In this document: positions 41,049 through 49,685 of the stretch, piece by piece | How the letters are laid out: each line of letters begins with the position of its first letter | Position numbering within the stretch: position 1 is the first letter of the stretch | Assembly: GCA_023455425.1 (NCBI GenBank) | Contig: JAEYCM010000037.1 | Location: 32,096 to 96,095, forward strand | DNA length: 64,000 bases | From: Bacillota bacterium | Lineage (GTDB): Bacteria; Bacillota; Clostridia; Christensenellales; CAG-138 | Direction of reading: 5' to 3' | The notes under the pieces: model-generated | The model's database searches: none | Told to the model about the DNA's origin: nothing | What the model saw: the letters and a program-made list of their open reading frames with translations, nothing else | Translations under genes and position numbers: made by a program

Positions 41049-41507
41049 TTGAACCGTATTGGCGCGTGCGAACGCGGCGAAAACCCGATGGTGCTGGTGA
41101 AAATGAAAAGCGGTTTTGCCGTTATTGGCGATAACCAGTTCCTTCCGGGATACTGCGTTCTTCTCGGCTGGCCCAAAGCATCCTCCCTGAACGAATTGCC
41201 CATGCAGGCGCGGGTACAATACTTAACGGATATGACGCTTATCGGGGATGCGATCCTTACGGCCTGCAATCCGCTCCGTATCAATTACTCAATTTTAATG
41301 AATTCGGATCATTATTTGCATGCGCATATTGAAGCACGGTATGATTGGGAGCCGGAGGAGTTCCGGTCCCGGCCAAGCTATTGTTATCCGAAAGAGCAGC
41401 GGTACAGCCCCGAATATGCATACAGCGAAGCAAAATATGGCCCGTTGAAGCAAAGAATTGCGGAGGCGCTGCAGCTATTGATGGCGGAAAACGGAGATGG
41501 ACAATAG
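41049..41507 (+). CDS. HIT-domain protein
   Basis: About 152 residues. RIGACERGENPMVLVKMKSG, FLPGYCVLLGWPKASSLNEL and HYLHAHIEARYDWEP match a HIT-like nucleotide-hydrolase family (His triad reduced to HLHAH). Related proteins usually begin 5 residues earlier; here that codon is ATA at 41034 with AGGGGG upstream, so the true start may be the ATA or the TTG at 41049. Nucleotide substrate unknown. Confidence 0.7.
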   Translation: MNRIGACERGENPMVLVKMKSGFAVIGDNQFLPGYCVLLGWPKASSLNELPMQARVQYLTDMTLIGDAILTACNPLRINYSILMNSDHYLHAHIEARYDWEPEEFRSRPSYCYPKEQRYSPEYAYSEAKYGPLKQRIAEALQLLMAENGDGQ

Positions 41508-41522
41508 CGCCGTAATCGGCAA

Positions 41523-41627
41523 AAGCGCTGGCTATTCACCATTGGAGATACAGTCGGGCATGATTTTACGAATATCGTCTGCGACAGCGAGACGGACCAA
41601 GTGGTCGGTTATATTCCTATCGCATAA
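41523..41627 (+). pseudogene. C-terminal gene remnant after the HIT gene
   Basis: In the same frame after the HIT stop, 35 codons (KRWLFTIGDTVGHDFTNIVC, ending VVGYIPIA) look like the end of a real protein. No start or ribosome site is present. Probably a fragment of a lost gene. Confidence 0.35.
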
Positions 41628-41703
41628 GGTCACGGATATCTGCGCCGCGATATTTGCGCTAGCGGCAAATGGAAGCGCTTTGTTTTGCAGGGAGGATCTT
41701 CAC

Positions 41704-42509
41704 ATGAATTGGTTTGATAAAAACGATAATACGCCGCCTGTGATTTCTGCAAAATCACACATCAGTAGCAGCCACGGCAATAAGGAAACGCCTAAGGTGC
41801 CGCCCACTTGCCTGATCTTTGAAATGGGTATGGCAATGGCGCATTTGGAAACCGCATTTGCAGCAAGAACGCTCATGGAACGGCTGCCCTGCTTTTTAGA
41901 AAATCAAAAATGCCTTGATATCGCGGATATGGAGGGCGTCTGCTTTACGAGGGGCGGGTATGGTGCGCCTGCTGCGGTAGATACGCTGAAACCTTGCTTG
42001 CGCTGGGCGCAAAACAAATCATTATCGCCGGAATGTGCGGGGTGTTTTCCGAGCATGCGACAGTTGGCGATGTTGTAATTCCACATAAGATTTACAGCGA
42101 GGAAGGCACGTCGCAGCATTATGTTGAGAACCACGCCTGTTCCATTCCCGATCAGGCGCTTTATGAAAGCGCCGTTCATTTTTTTGACGGTAAGTTTCCC
42201 CTCCATACCAATGCGACGATTTCTTCGGACGCCATCTACCGCCAAACATACTATAAAGAAGCGTTGTGGCGGCAAAACGGCTGCATCGGCGTGGATATGG
42301 AGGCTTCCGCCCTGCTTTGCGTAAGCCGGTATTATGGGGTACCCGCCGTTTGCCTGTTGCTTGCTTCCGATAAGCACCCGCTCTCTGAAAACAGCCCGGA
42401 CTGGGAATGGGGCGGCAAGGCGTTTGGCGATGCGCGGATGCGGTTCGTGGATACCTGCGTTGCCTTTGCAAGGCACTGCGCGCAAAACAATCCCGAGATC
42501 AGTGATTAG
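41704..42509 (+). pseudogene. Nucleoside phosphorylase gene with a frameshift
   Basis: Starts at ATG 41704 after GGGAGG. The first frame reads to GGYGAPAAVDTL; the expected next part LLALGAKQIIIAGMCGVFSE and the substrate-site CIGVDMEASALLCVSRYYGV are in another frame from about 41985. One missing G in the string CTGAAACC would join them. The family (uridine/purine phosphorylase) cleaves nucleosides with phosphate. The gene is probably inactive unless the shift is an artefact. Confidence 0.85.
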
Positions 42510-42540
42510 ATTCTATGCCGGATTCCTTCTTGCCTGCATA

Positions 42541-43101
42541 TTAAGCCCGTAATTGCCGGATAATCGCATAGCCCAAATAATCTGCAATGCGCATTGCCTG
42601 GTCATATATTCTGTCGTACTGCGCCGTGCTTTCATCATACTGGCGAGAAAAAATCAGCATTGCTTCCTCTTCGGTCAGGGAGAGAAAATTATAAAGCAAT
42701 ACCTGCAGCTCGGCTTTATCAATATTGCTGTTTGCGTTTCCCAGGATTTCAACAACATCGTCAAGCTGCTGATAGAGCCGCTGGTTTAGAACATTTGCTG
42801 TTTCCATGTCGCCCGTTGCCAGCGCTTCGCTCATTGCAAAAAGTGTGTTGTAATGCTCCGAGAGCACCCGCTCCAGCCGGGTTGCAACTGCGTTTCCGTA
42901 CAGCGAGCCAAATACGCTTGCAATATCACTGGCGTTTTTCAGCATGCGGCGTTGCAAGACTGGAAGATGTTCCAGATCAAACAGCCTGCTGACAAACACG
43001 GTCCATGTCCAATGAACGAGGTCGGACCAATATCTGCGCAGTATATTGGAGAGTTCCACCTGATTTCGTAAAAAGCCAGTGCTGTCATTTGAAGCTCCCA
43101 T
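42541..43101 (-). CDS. Hypothetical helical protein
   Basis: 186 residues, almost all helical (NVLNQRLYQQLDDVVEILGN, IYDQAMRIADYLGYAIIRQL). No family is recognised. Convergent with the phosphorylase gene. Confidence 0.5.
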   Translation of the reverse strand: MGASNDSTGFLRNQVELSNILRRYWSDLVHWTWTVFVSRLFDLEHLPVLQRRMLKNASDIASVFGSLYGNAVATRLERVLSEHYNTLFAMSEALATGDMETANVLNQRLYQQLDDVVEILGNANSNIDKAELQVLLYNFLSLTEEEAMLIFSRQYDESTAQYDRIYDQAMRIADYLGYAIIRQLRA

Positions 43102-43258
43102 GCCGATCAGCGTCCCCTTCCTGCATCGTCTGTTTCAGTCTATGTTTCAACCCGGGTTATAGCACAGGCAAAGGCGCAATACCAGAGATCATTGGGGCAT
43201 CTTTCGCGCCCCTCCCTGTGTTATACTAAAGGAAATTCTTTACCATGGGGCAAATAAT

Positions 43259-43738
43259 ATGAGTATCCGAAGCACAGCCAAAGCCATCATCCTGCATAAC
43301 GGCAAGGTATTGCTCAATAAATGCTGCGACAAACACAACGGCCGCTATTATTCCTTGCCTGGCGGCGGGCAAAACCAGTATGAGCCGCTTGAAGAGGCCG
43401 TCATCCGGGAATGCCTGGAGGAAACGGGGTATGCCGTAACGCCGGTCCGCTTTGCAGCGCTGTATGAGGAAATCTGCCTGGATGAAGAAATCCGGACGAC
43501 TTATCCACAGTATGCACACAAGTTATACCACATCTTCGTCTGCGCTTTGGCGAGTGAAGACGTAATTGCCCCCACTGAAACCGACGATCTCCAACTGGGC
43601 GCCGTCTGGGTGGAGGTAGAGGAACTAAAAGACATCCGCCTGCTGCCAGGAGCGGTAGGCGCGCATCTGTTGGAGTTAATTGACGGCGCGCCGCCAATGT
43701 TCCTGGGTACGGAGCACATCCCTTTCAACCACGGATAA
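43259..43738 (+). CDS. NUDIX hydrolase
   Basis: 159 residues. The NUDIX box GGGQNQYEPLEEAVIRECLE-ETGY is complete, with the metal-binding REUxEE glutamates. It would cleave nucleoside diphosphates linked to another group; the substrate is unknown. Confidence 0.92.
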   Translation: MSIRSTAKAIILHNGKVLLNKCCDKHNGRYYSLPGGGQNQYEPLEEAVIRECLEETGYAVTPVRFAALYEEICLDEEIRTTYPQYAHKLYHIFVCALASEDVIAPTETDDLQLGAVWVEVEELKDIRLLPGAVGAHLLELIDGAPPMFLGTEHIPFNHG

Positions 43739-43981
43739 TGTCACATCCGCATGCATCCTGGCACAAGACAAGTTTCTACAAAACCGCAAAAGCGCACGCA
43801 TTTAGAAGATTTTTCTGGACGCGGGCGTTTTTTGATGTGGGGCAGGGGATGCGCCGGGGCAGTCAGGGTAGGTATTTTTCGGCGAGAAAATTCAGCTATA
43901 TCTTATATAAAATAATTTTTGTCGTATATACTTTACATCAGGTAATTTTTATGCTACCATTTTTCCCATGGAGGCGATACT

Positions 43982-44191
43982 ATGGGACGAAATATTCCAA
44001 TAAAAGTTGCGCGCGCGCAGCTTGATATGACACAAAAGCATCTTGCCGAAATCGTAGGGATCTCCCGGCAAACGATAAATGCTATCGAACAAGGCGAGTA
44101 TAACCCGACAATCAGGCTGTGCAGGGCAATCTGCAAAGCGCTGGGAAAAAGCCTTGATGAATTATTTGGGGAGGAAGCGTGCGATGAATAA
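43982..44191 (+). CDS. Small XRE regulator of YgzD type
   Basis: 69 residues. MTQKHLAEIVGISRQTINAI and EQGEYNPTIRLCRAICKALG. Overlaps the next gene by 8 bases (ATGAATAA), so it is translationally coupled to a membrane protein. Typical two-gene regulator/membrane-protein unit. Confidence 0.9.
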   Translation: MGRNIPIKVARAQLDMTQKHLAEIVGISRQTINAIEQGEYNPTIRLCRAICKALGKSLDELFGEEACDE

Positions 44192-44663
44192 GCAAAAATC
44201 CAATTTAGATGAAATGCAGGAGCAAAAGCTGCTAAAAATAGAGCACAACGCTGCCTGGCTTGCGTTTTGGGGCTTGTTGGCGGCAATTTTAGTGCAAACC
44301 ATTCTTGGCGGCGAAGATGTTTGGCGCAATATCATTGCCGAATGGATCGTATTCATGTGCCTTTGTGTCTATTTGGTGATCGCCTGCATCAAAAACGGCA
44401 TTTGGGACAGAAAATGGAAGCCCACTCTGAAAACGCATGCCATCCTCAGCTTCATTGCTGGTATTGCCTGCGGCGCCATATTATTTACCAGTTCGTATAT
44501 CAAATATAACAAATTACTGGGGTCTGTTGCTACAGGGCTGTTCGTTTTTATTTTTACTTTTGCTGCAACGCTGGTTGTTCTTACAATCGCTGCATCCCTG
44601 TATCAGAAAAAGCGGAACAAGCTTGAGGCTGCGGGCGAAGACGAAGCCGACACGAACGAGTAA
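44184..44663 (+). CDS. Four-helix membrane protein coupled to XRE regulator
   Basis: 159 residues from ATG 44184. Helices include AAWLAFWGLLAAILVQTILG, IVFMCLCVYLVIACIK, ILSFIAGIACGAILF and VFIFTFAATLVVLTIAA. DUF6773-like; function unknown. Confidence 0.75.
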   Translation: MNKQKSNLDEMQEQKLLKIEHNAAWLAFWGLLAAILVQTILGGEDVWRNIIAEWIVFMCLCVYLVIACIKNGIWDRKWKPTLKTHAILSFIAGIACGAILFTSSYIKYNKLLGSVATGLFVFIFTFAATLVVLTIAASLYQKKRNKLEAAGEDEADTNE

Positions 44664-44685
44664 AAATTCGCTTAAGGATATCCAT

Positions 44686-44716
44686 GGGCCGCCTTTGCAA
44701 AAGGGCGGCTTTTTTG
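44686..44716 (+). terminator. Intrinsic terminator
   Basis: GCCGCC pairs with GGCGGC, then six T residues. Confidence 0.85.
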
Positions 44717-44842
44717 TTATGCACAGTTATGTCGAAAAGTCTGGCGATAATAAGGATTGGGTCAACGCAGAGAGCCAAAATAAGCTCTGGATATGGCGTC
44801 AATTTGTATTTCGACACTTTCGTATTTTTTTTAACAAATAGA

Positions 44843-44892
44843 TTGACATATATCTCACAAAGTTTTATAGTAGCTACTAAGGATAGCTACTA
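44843..44892 (+). promoter_or_regulatory. Promoter and operator of the TrmB operon
   Basis: TTGACA (44843-44848) and TATAGT (44866-44871), 17 bases apart. The palindrome TAGTAGCTA-N7-TAGCTACTA (44868-44892) overlaps the -10 and start site, a good TrmB repressor site. The rest of 44664-45005 holds no gene. Confidence 0.8.
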
Positions 44893-45005
44893 TTGATGTA
44901 TGCCTTCCTGCGCACCTATACAGCCGAATACGCAACCCCAATACTTGCAAGCCCATGCCGAAAACCGTATGATAAGAACAAACAAAGGAAAAAAGAGGAT
45001 ACGGC

Positions 45006-45815
45006 ATGGGGGATATGATCAGCCGTCTCAGGGAATTTGGCTTTACGGAGACGGAAGCGAAAGTCTATATCGCGCTGCTGCAAAACGGGGACTGTACCGG
45101 GTACGAGGCGAGCAAATACGCGGGCGTGCCGCGCTCCAAGGTGTATGCGACACTGGAAGCGCTGGTCAGCCGCGGGATTTTAGCCACTGCGCTGCGGGAG
45201 AAGACAAGCGTCTACCGCGCCAAGCCCATTGAACAGCTCGTAGCGCTCATCCGCAACCAGACGGAGGACGCGCTCACCCGGCTTGAAGAAGAGGCCCGCG
45301 TGTTTGAGGCTCCCCGGGACGGCGAACAGATCTGGCAGCTGACGGGCTACCAAAGCATCCTCAACAAGTGCCGGCAACTCATTGAGGACGCAAATCAGGA
45401 AGTCTTGATCCAGATCTGGAAGCAGGACCTGGACGCCCGGCTGGAGCAGTGTATCATGAAAAAGCAGGCTGAGCTTGGGCGCGTGCTCGTCATCCTCTAC
45501 GATGAAGAGGAAACGTATGAGACCGTCATCAAGCAGTTTTACCCGCACGGGTTTGAACGGGATAAAATGCACGACGCGGGTTCCCGGTGGATCACTATCT
45601 CCGCGGACTCAAAGGAGATGGTGCATGTCTCCATCCAGAGCAAGGAGCGGGCAACCGCCATATTTACCCGCAACGCGAGCATGGTGTTTTTCGCGAACGA
45701 GTACATCAAGCACGATGCGTACTGTTTACGACTGATCGAGCATATGGGGGAGCGTGTAAAAGCGGTATTCGGTGAAGATATGGAAGGGATACGCGATGTG
45801 TTTGCCATCCAATAA
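45006..45815 (+). CDS. TrmB-family transcriptional regulator
   Basis: 269 residues. Winged helix at the start: FGFTETEAKVYIALLQNGDC, then YEASKYAGVPRSKVYATLEA. The effector domain (residues 100-269) is PLD-like, as in TrmB sugar sensors. It begins an operon with a permease and an OCD-family enzyme and probably controls them. Confidence 0.9.
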   Translation: MGDMISRLREFGFTETEAKVYIALLQNGDCTGYEASKYAGVPRSKVYATLEALVSRGILATALREKTSVYRAKPIEQLVALIRNQTEDALTRLEEEARVFEAPRDGEQIWQLTGYQSILNKCRQLIEDANQEVLIQIWKQDLDARLEQCIMKKQAELGRVLVILYDEEETYETVIKQFYPHGFERDKMHDAGSRWITISADSKEMVHVSIQSKERATAIFTRNASMVFFANEYIKHDAYCLRLIEHMGERVKAVFGEDMEGIRDVFAIQ

Positions 45816-45835
45816 TACAATTGGGGGAGCTCATC

Positions 45836-46726
45836 ATGACAATCGTAACCATCATATTGATCCTGGTCGTCCTGGTCAATGGCGCGTTTGCATTCATGTT
45901 TATCCGGGACCTCATCCGCCACAAGGGCCAGACCATGAAAGAGCACGGCAATCCCTTTGCCATGGCCATTTCTGAATTTGTTATCTTTCTTCTTTCTACA
46001 TTCGGCGTTTCGGATTTTGCCATAGGCGCTTCGCTCTACCCGCGCTTGAAGTGGGTGGAGGATAAAAAGCTGCCCGGCACCCTCAACACCGCCTGCGTCA
46101 TTCCCGTGGCGGTCATGGCGCTTGCCTATATTTCCAGCATCGAAGTCGGCTACGCGACCCTCATCATCGCCATCGTCGCGCAGGTCGTAGGCGCGTATGT
46201 CAGCCCCCGCTTTGTGGTCAAGCTGCCTGTCACCATCATCAAGCGCTTTATTTCCGTGGGCCTGTTCGTCGCCGCCGCCATGATCCTGGCCGGCAAGTTC
46301 AACATTTTCCCGACCGGCGGCGACGCGACGAGCCTGACCGGCTTCAAGCTCGTGCTGCTTGGCGTATTGTCCCTCGTCTATGGCGCGCTCAACAACATCG
46401 GCATCGGTTCCTATGCGCTGACCATGGCCACCGTTTACGCGCTGGGCCTCAACCCCGGCGTGGCGTTCCCCATCATGATGGGCGCGTGCACGTTCTCCGT
46501 ACCCGTAGGCAGCATGCAGTTCGTGAAGCTGGACAGCTACTCCCGTAAAATCACGCTGTTCGCCGCCACCGCCGGCGTTGTGGGCGTGCTGGTCGCCGCG
46601 TTTGTGGTGAAGAGCCTGGATGTTTCCGCGCTCCAGTGGCTGGTTGCCGCCGTGATCATCTACAGCGCGATCACGATGCTGCTGAGCACCCGCAAGAAAG
46701 CCGAGCCCGCCAAGACGGAAGCTTGA
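45836..46726 (+). CDS. TauE/SafE-family permease
   Basis: 296 residues from ATG 45836 after GGGGGAG. Eight or so helices with the TauE signature (FGVSDFAIGASLYPRLKWVE, ALNNIGIGSYALTMATVYAL, GVAFPIMMGACTFSVPVGSM). Such permeases move sulfonates, sulfite or organic anions. Flanked by a regulator and an OCD enzyme. Substrate inferred, not known. Confidence 0.88.
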   Translation: MTIVTIILILVVLVNGAFAFMFIRDLIRHKGQTMKEHGNPFAMAISEFVIFLLSTFGVSDFAIGASLYPRLKWVEDKKLPGTLNTACVIPVAVMALAYISSIEVGYATLIIAIVAQVVGAYVSPRFVVKLPVTIIKRFISVGLFVAAAMILAGKFNIFPTGGDATSLTGFKLVLLGVLSLVYGALNNIGIGSYALTMATVYALGLNPGVAFPIMMGACTFSVPVGSMQFVKLDSYSRKITLFAATAGVVGVLVAAFVVKSLDVSALQWLVAAVIIYSAITMLLSTRKKAEPAKTEA

Positions 46727-46749
46727 GCTGCGGAAAGGTGATGGTATCA

Positions 46750-47748
46750 ATGGAAATCCTTGTTCTCAAGCAGGAAGACATGCAGGCCGTATTCTCCATG
46801 AAGGATGCCGTGCAGGCCGATAAAGACGCGCTCGCCATCTATTCCGCGGGCAAAAGCGATATTCCGCTGCGCGTCAACCTCAACGTGCCGGAGCACGAAG
46901 GCCAAAGCCTGTACATGCCCGGCTACGCGGCGGAGGCAAACGCTCTTGGCGTAAAGATTGTTTCCGTCTACCCGCGCAACATTGAAAAAGGGCTCACCAG
47001 CGTCCCCGCCACAATGGTGCTGGTCAACCATGAAACCGGCGAGGTGTGCGGCCTGATGGACGGCACCTACCTGACCCGCGTGCGTACGGGCGCGGTCTCG
47101 GGCGCAGCGACGGACCTCCTGGCCCGCAGGGACGCAAGCGTGTTCGCGCTCTTTGGCACGGGCGGACAGGCCGAAAGCCAATTGGAAGCCGTGCTCACCG
47201 TGCGGCCCATCAAGGAAGTGCGCGTGTTTGACATCAGCGCCGAACGCGCGGAGCGCTTTGCCCTGCGCATGGCGGAACAATTCTCCACAAGGTTCGGCGT
47301 GTTCATTTCCGCCGCCGCCACGGCGGAGGAAGCCGTCACAAACGCGGACGTCATCACCTGCGTCACCACCAGCAGCCGCCCCGTGTTCGACGGCAGGCTG
47401 GTGAAAAAAGGTGCGCACATCAACGGCGTCGGCGCGTACACGCCCGAAATGCAGGAGATCGACGAGTACGCCCTCCTCCACGCGGACAAGGTGTATGTGG
47501 ATACGCGAAACGGCGCGCTCAATGAAGCGGGGGACCTCATCAAGCCCATTCAAAAAGGCACGTTCAGCGCCGACCGGCTCACAGGGGAACTGGGCGAGGT
47601 CGTCTTAGGGAAAGTGCCCGGCAGGGAGCGGGAGGATGAAATCACGCTCTTCAAGACCACCGGCAGCGCCGTGATGGATGTTGTGACCGCCCGCCGCATC
47701 TATGAAGCGGCAAAACGGCAGGGCATCGGTACGATCGTATCGTTCTAG
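46750..47748 (+). CDS. Ornithine cyclodeaminase/mu-crystallin family enzyme
   Basis: 332 residues; the ATG at 46750 has AAAGGTG nine bases before it. Signature parts: LMDGTYLTRVRTGAVSGAAT, FALFGTGGQAESQLEAVLTV and VITCVTTSSRPVFDG. The family includes ornithine cyclodeaminase, alanine dehydrogenase and imine reductases that use NAD(P). Which substrate is used here is unclear. The operon suggests uptake and use of an imported small molecule. Confidence 0.9.
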   Translation: MEILVLKQEDMQAVFSMKDAVQADKDALAIYSAGKSDIPLRVNLNVPEHEGQSLYMPGYAAEANALGVKIVSVYPRNIEKGLTSVPATMVLVNHETGEVCGLMDGTYLTRVRTGAVSGAATDLLARRDASVFALFGTGGQAESQLEAVLTVRPIKEVRVFDISAERAERFALRMAEQFSTRFGVFISAAATAEEAVTNADVITCVTTSSRPVFDGRLVKKGAHINGVGAYTPEMQEIDEYALLHADKVYVDTRNGALNEAGDLIKPIQKGTFSADRLTGELGEVVLGKVPGREREDEITLFKTTGSAVMDVVTARRIYEAAKRQGIGTIVSF

Positions 47749-47877
47749 AGAAATTACGTTGGGGCTCTAAGGCTCACAGTTTGCAATGGTCGTGCAGGAT
47801 GCACTCCCTTGCTCACTGGGAACTGCGCCGCGCTTCATCCGTCACAGGCGGCGCTTGGCTACGTCCCCCAAACCCCG

Positions 47878-47966
47878 CTTAGGGGCGTAACGCCCCTAAG
47901 TACCCTCTTTACAAACGCCCTATTCCTGCAAACGTAAGGGACGGATATCATCTGATATCCGTCCCT
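47878..47966. repeat. Hairpins of the origin-region repeat family
   Basis: CTTAGGGGCG-CGCCCCTAAG (47878-47900) and a 13-bp GGGACGGATATCA/TGATATCCGTCCC (47938-47966). They lie between convergent transcription units and may terminate both. Confidence 0.65.
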
Positions 47967-47998
47967 CACCCATTGAGCTATTCAAACGCACCCGGGCG

Positions 47999-48718
47999 CT
48001 ATCCCAGGTACGCCTCCTTCACCATATCGTCTTCGAGCAGCTCCGCACCCGTGCCGCTCAATACCACGCTGCCTGTCTGCAGCACATACGCGCGGTCAGA
48101 AATTTTCAGCGCTTTTTTTGCGTTCTGTTCCACCAGCAGTACGGTAATGCCCTGGGCGTTGAGTTCCCGGATGGAAGAGAATATCTGCCGTACCAGCATA
48201 GGCGCAAGACCCATACTCGGCTCATCCATCAGCAGCGTTTCAGGCTCGCTCATCAACGCCCGGCCAATCGCGAGCATCTGCTGCTCGCCGCCCGAAAGCG
48301 TGCCGCCGCGCTGTTTTCTGCGCTCCAACAGCCGTGGGAACAGCGTAAATACGCGCTGCTTGCTGTTTTCGATGCGCTTTGCGTCGGTAAAGCGGAACGC
48401 GCCCATCTCCAGATTTTCCTCCACTGTCATGGCGGGGAAAATCTTGCGTCCCTCGGGTACGTGCGCGATGCCGCGCTCCACCACCTCATGCGCGGGAAGC
48501 TTGCTAATCACTTCGCCTTTGTAGGTGATTTCCCCTGTCTGCGGCTTGAGCTGGGAAGAAACGGTCTTAAGCGTCGTCGTCTTTCCCGCGCCGTTGGAGC
48601 CGATCAGCGTAACGATCTCGCCCTTCTTCACCTCAAAGGAAACATCTCGCAGCGCGCAGATTTTGTTATAATACGTACTCACGCCGGAAAGCGTAAGGAT
48701 TGTCTGCTTTTCTTCCAT
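47999..48718 (-). CDS. livF: Branched-chain amino acid ABC transporter, ATP-binding LivF
   Basis: 239 residues, ATG after AAGGGGG. Walker A GSNGAGKTTTLKTV, signature LSGGEQQMLAIGRAL, Walker B TLLMDEPSMGLAPM. Last gene of the liv operon (order on the minus strand livJ, H, M, G, F). Drives uptake together with LivG. Confidence 0.95.
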   Translation of the reverse strand: MEEKQTILTLSGVSTYYNKICALRDVSFEVKKGEIVTLIGSNGAGKTTTLKTVSSQLKPQTGEITYKGEVISKLPAHEVVERGIAHVPEGRKIFPAMTVEENLEMGAFRFTDAKRIENSKQRVFTLFPRLLERRKQRGGTLSGGEQQMLAIGRALMSEPETLLMDEPSMGLAPMLVRQIFSSIRELNAQGITVLLVEQNAKKALKISDRAYVLQTGSVVLSGTGAELLEDDMVKEAYLG

Positions 48719-48729
48719 GCCCGGCCCCC

Positions 48730-49500
48730 TTACTCATCCTCGTCATCGCCCAGATACGCGGCCACTACCTTTTCGTCGCTCCGGATCTCATCGGGCGTGC
48801 CGTCTGCAATCTTGACCCCGTAATTGAACACGGCGATCCTGTCCGAAAGCCCCATCACAAGCTTCATATCATGCTCAATAAGCAGTATGGTATGCCCAAG
48901 TTCATCCCGAAGCCGGACGATGAAGTTCTTCATTTCTTCCGTTTCCCTGGGGTTCAGCCCCGCCGCAGGTTCATCCAGCAGCAGGAGCTTGGGCTCAATC
49001 GCCAGCGCGCGGGCAATCTCAAGCCGCCGCTGATCGCCATACGGCAGGTTCTTTGCAAGCTCGTTTTCCTTGCCCGCAAGCCCTACGTACTTTAACAACT
49101 CCGCTGCGCGCTCATACTGCTCTTTTTCTTCCCGCTTCATGCGCGCGGTGGAAGCGACAATATCAAACAGGCTCGCTTTCATGTGCATATTGCGCGCTAC
49201 CAGGATGTTTTCCACCGTCAGCATGTTCTGAAACAGGCGGATATTCTGAAATGTCCGCGCAATCCTGCACAGCGCCACCTTTTCCGGCGTGAGCCTGGTA
49301 AGCGGTTGTCCGTCGAAGCGTATGGAGCCTTCATCCGGCGCGTAATACCCGCTGATCATGTTGAAGAACGTCGTCTTTCCCGCGCCGTTGGGGCCGATGA
49401 CGCTTACGATCTGCCTATGCTCCATTGAAAAATCTACGCTGTCTATCGCTGTCAGGCCGCCAAACGTCTTGGTCAGCGCTTTCACTTCCAGCAATGCCAT
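48730..49500 (-). CDS. livG: Branched-chain amino acid ABC transporter, ATP-binding LivG
   Basis: 256 residues; the ATG at 49500 follows GGGAGG. Walker A GPNGAGKTTFFNMISG, Walker B LLLLDEPAAGLNPRETEEM, and IVRLRDELGHTILLIEHDMK. A repeat of hairpins separates it from livM upstream. Second ATPase of the Liv importer. Confidence 0.95.
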   Translation of the reverse strand: MALLEVKALTKTFGGLTAIDSVDFSMEHRQIVSVIGPNGAGKTTFFNMISGYYAPDEGSIRFDGQPLTRLTPEKVALCRIARTFQNIRLFQNMLTVENILVARNMHMKASLFDIVASTARMKREEKEQYERAAELLKYVGLAGKENELAKNLPYGDQRRLEIARALAIEPKLLLLDEPAAGLNPRETEEMKNFIVRLRDELGHTILLIEHDMKLVMGLSDRIAVFNYGVKIADGTPDEIRSDEKVVAAYLGDDEDE

Positions 49501-49527
49501 GTGCAACCCTCCCGTTTACGGTTGGAA

Positions 49528-49680
49528 CGATGGGGACAGCGTCCCCATCCCCCTGCCAAAGGGACACGTCCCTTTGGAATCCCAAACCAATCTATCATTT
49601 TCACCTTGTTTAAAACTTCTCCGGGATTCCAAAGGGGTGTAACACTCCTTTGACAGAGGCCCGGAGGCAAAGCCTCCAGC
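49528..49680. repeat. Hairpin repeat inside the liv operon
   Basis: On the minus strand: a GGGATTCCAAAGGGAC/GTCCCTTTGG hairpin followed by GATGGGGAC/GTCCCCATC, and near the livM stop a GGAGGC-GCCTCC hairpin. The same modules appear at 55.2 kb and 57.0 kb. It lies between livM and livG and could stabilise or cut the message. Confidence 0.8.
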
Positions 49681-49685
49681 GTCCA

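Noticed and set aside
45539..46750. Long antisense open frame (about 400 codons) opposite the TrmB and TauE genes
   Set aside because: It mirrors high-GC coding DNA, is rich in Asp/Gly/His with no recognisable domain, and lacks a ribosome site. It is a shadow.
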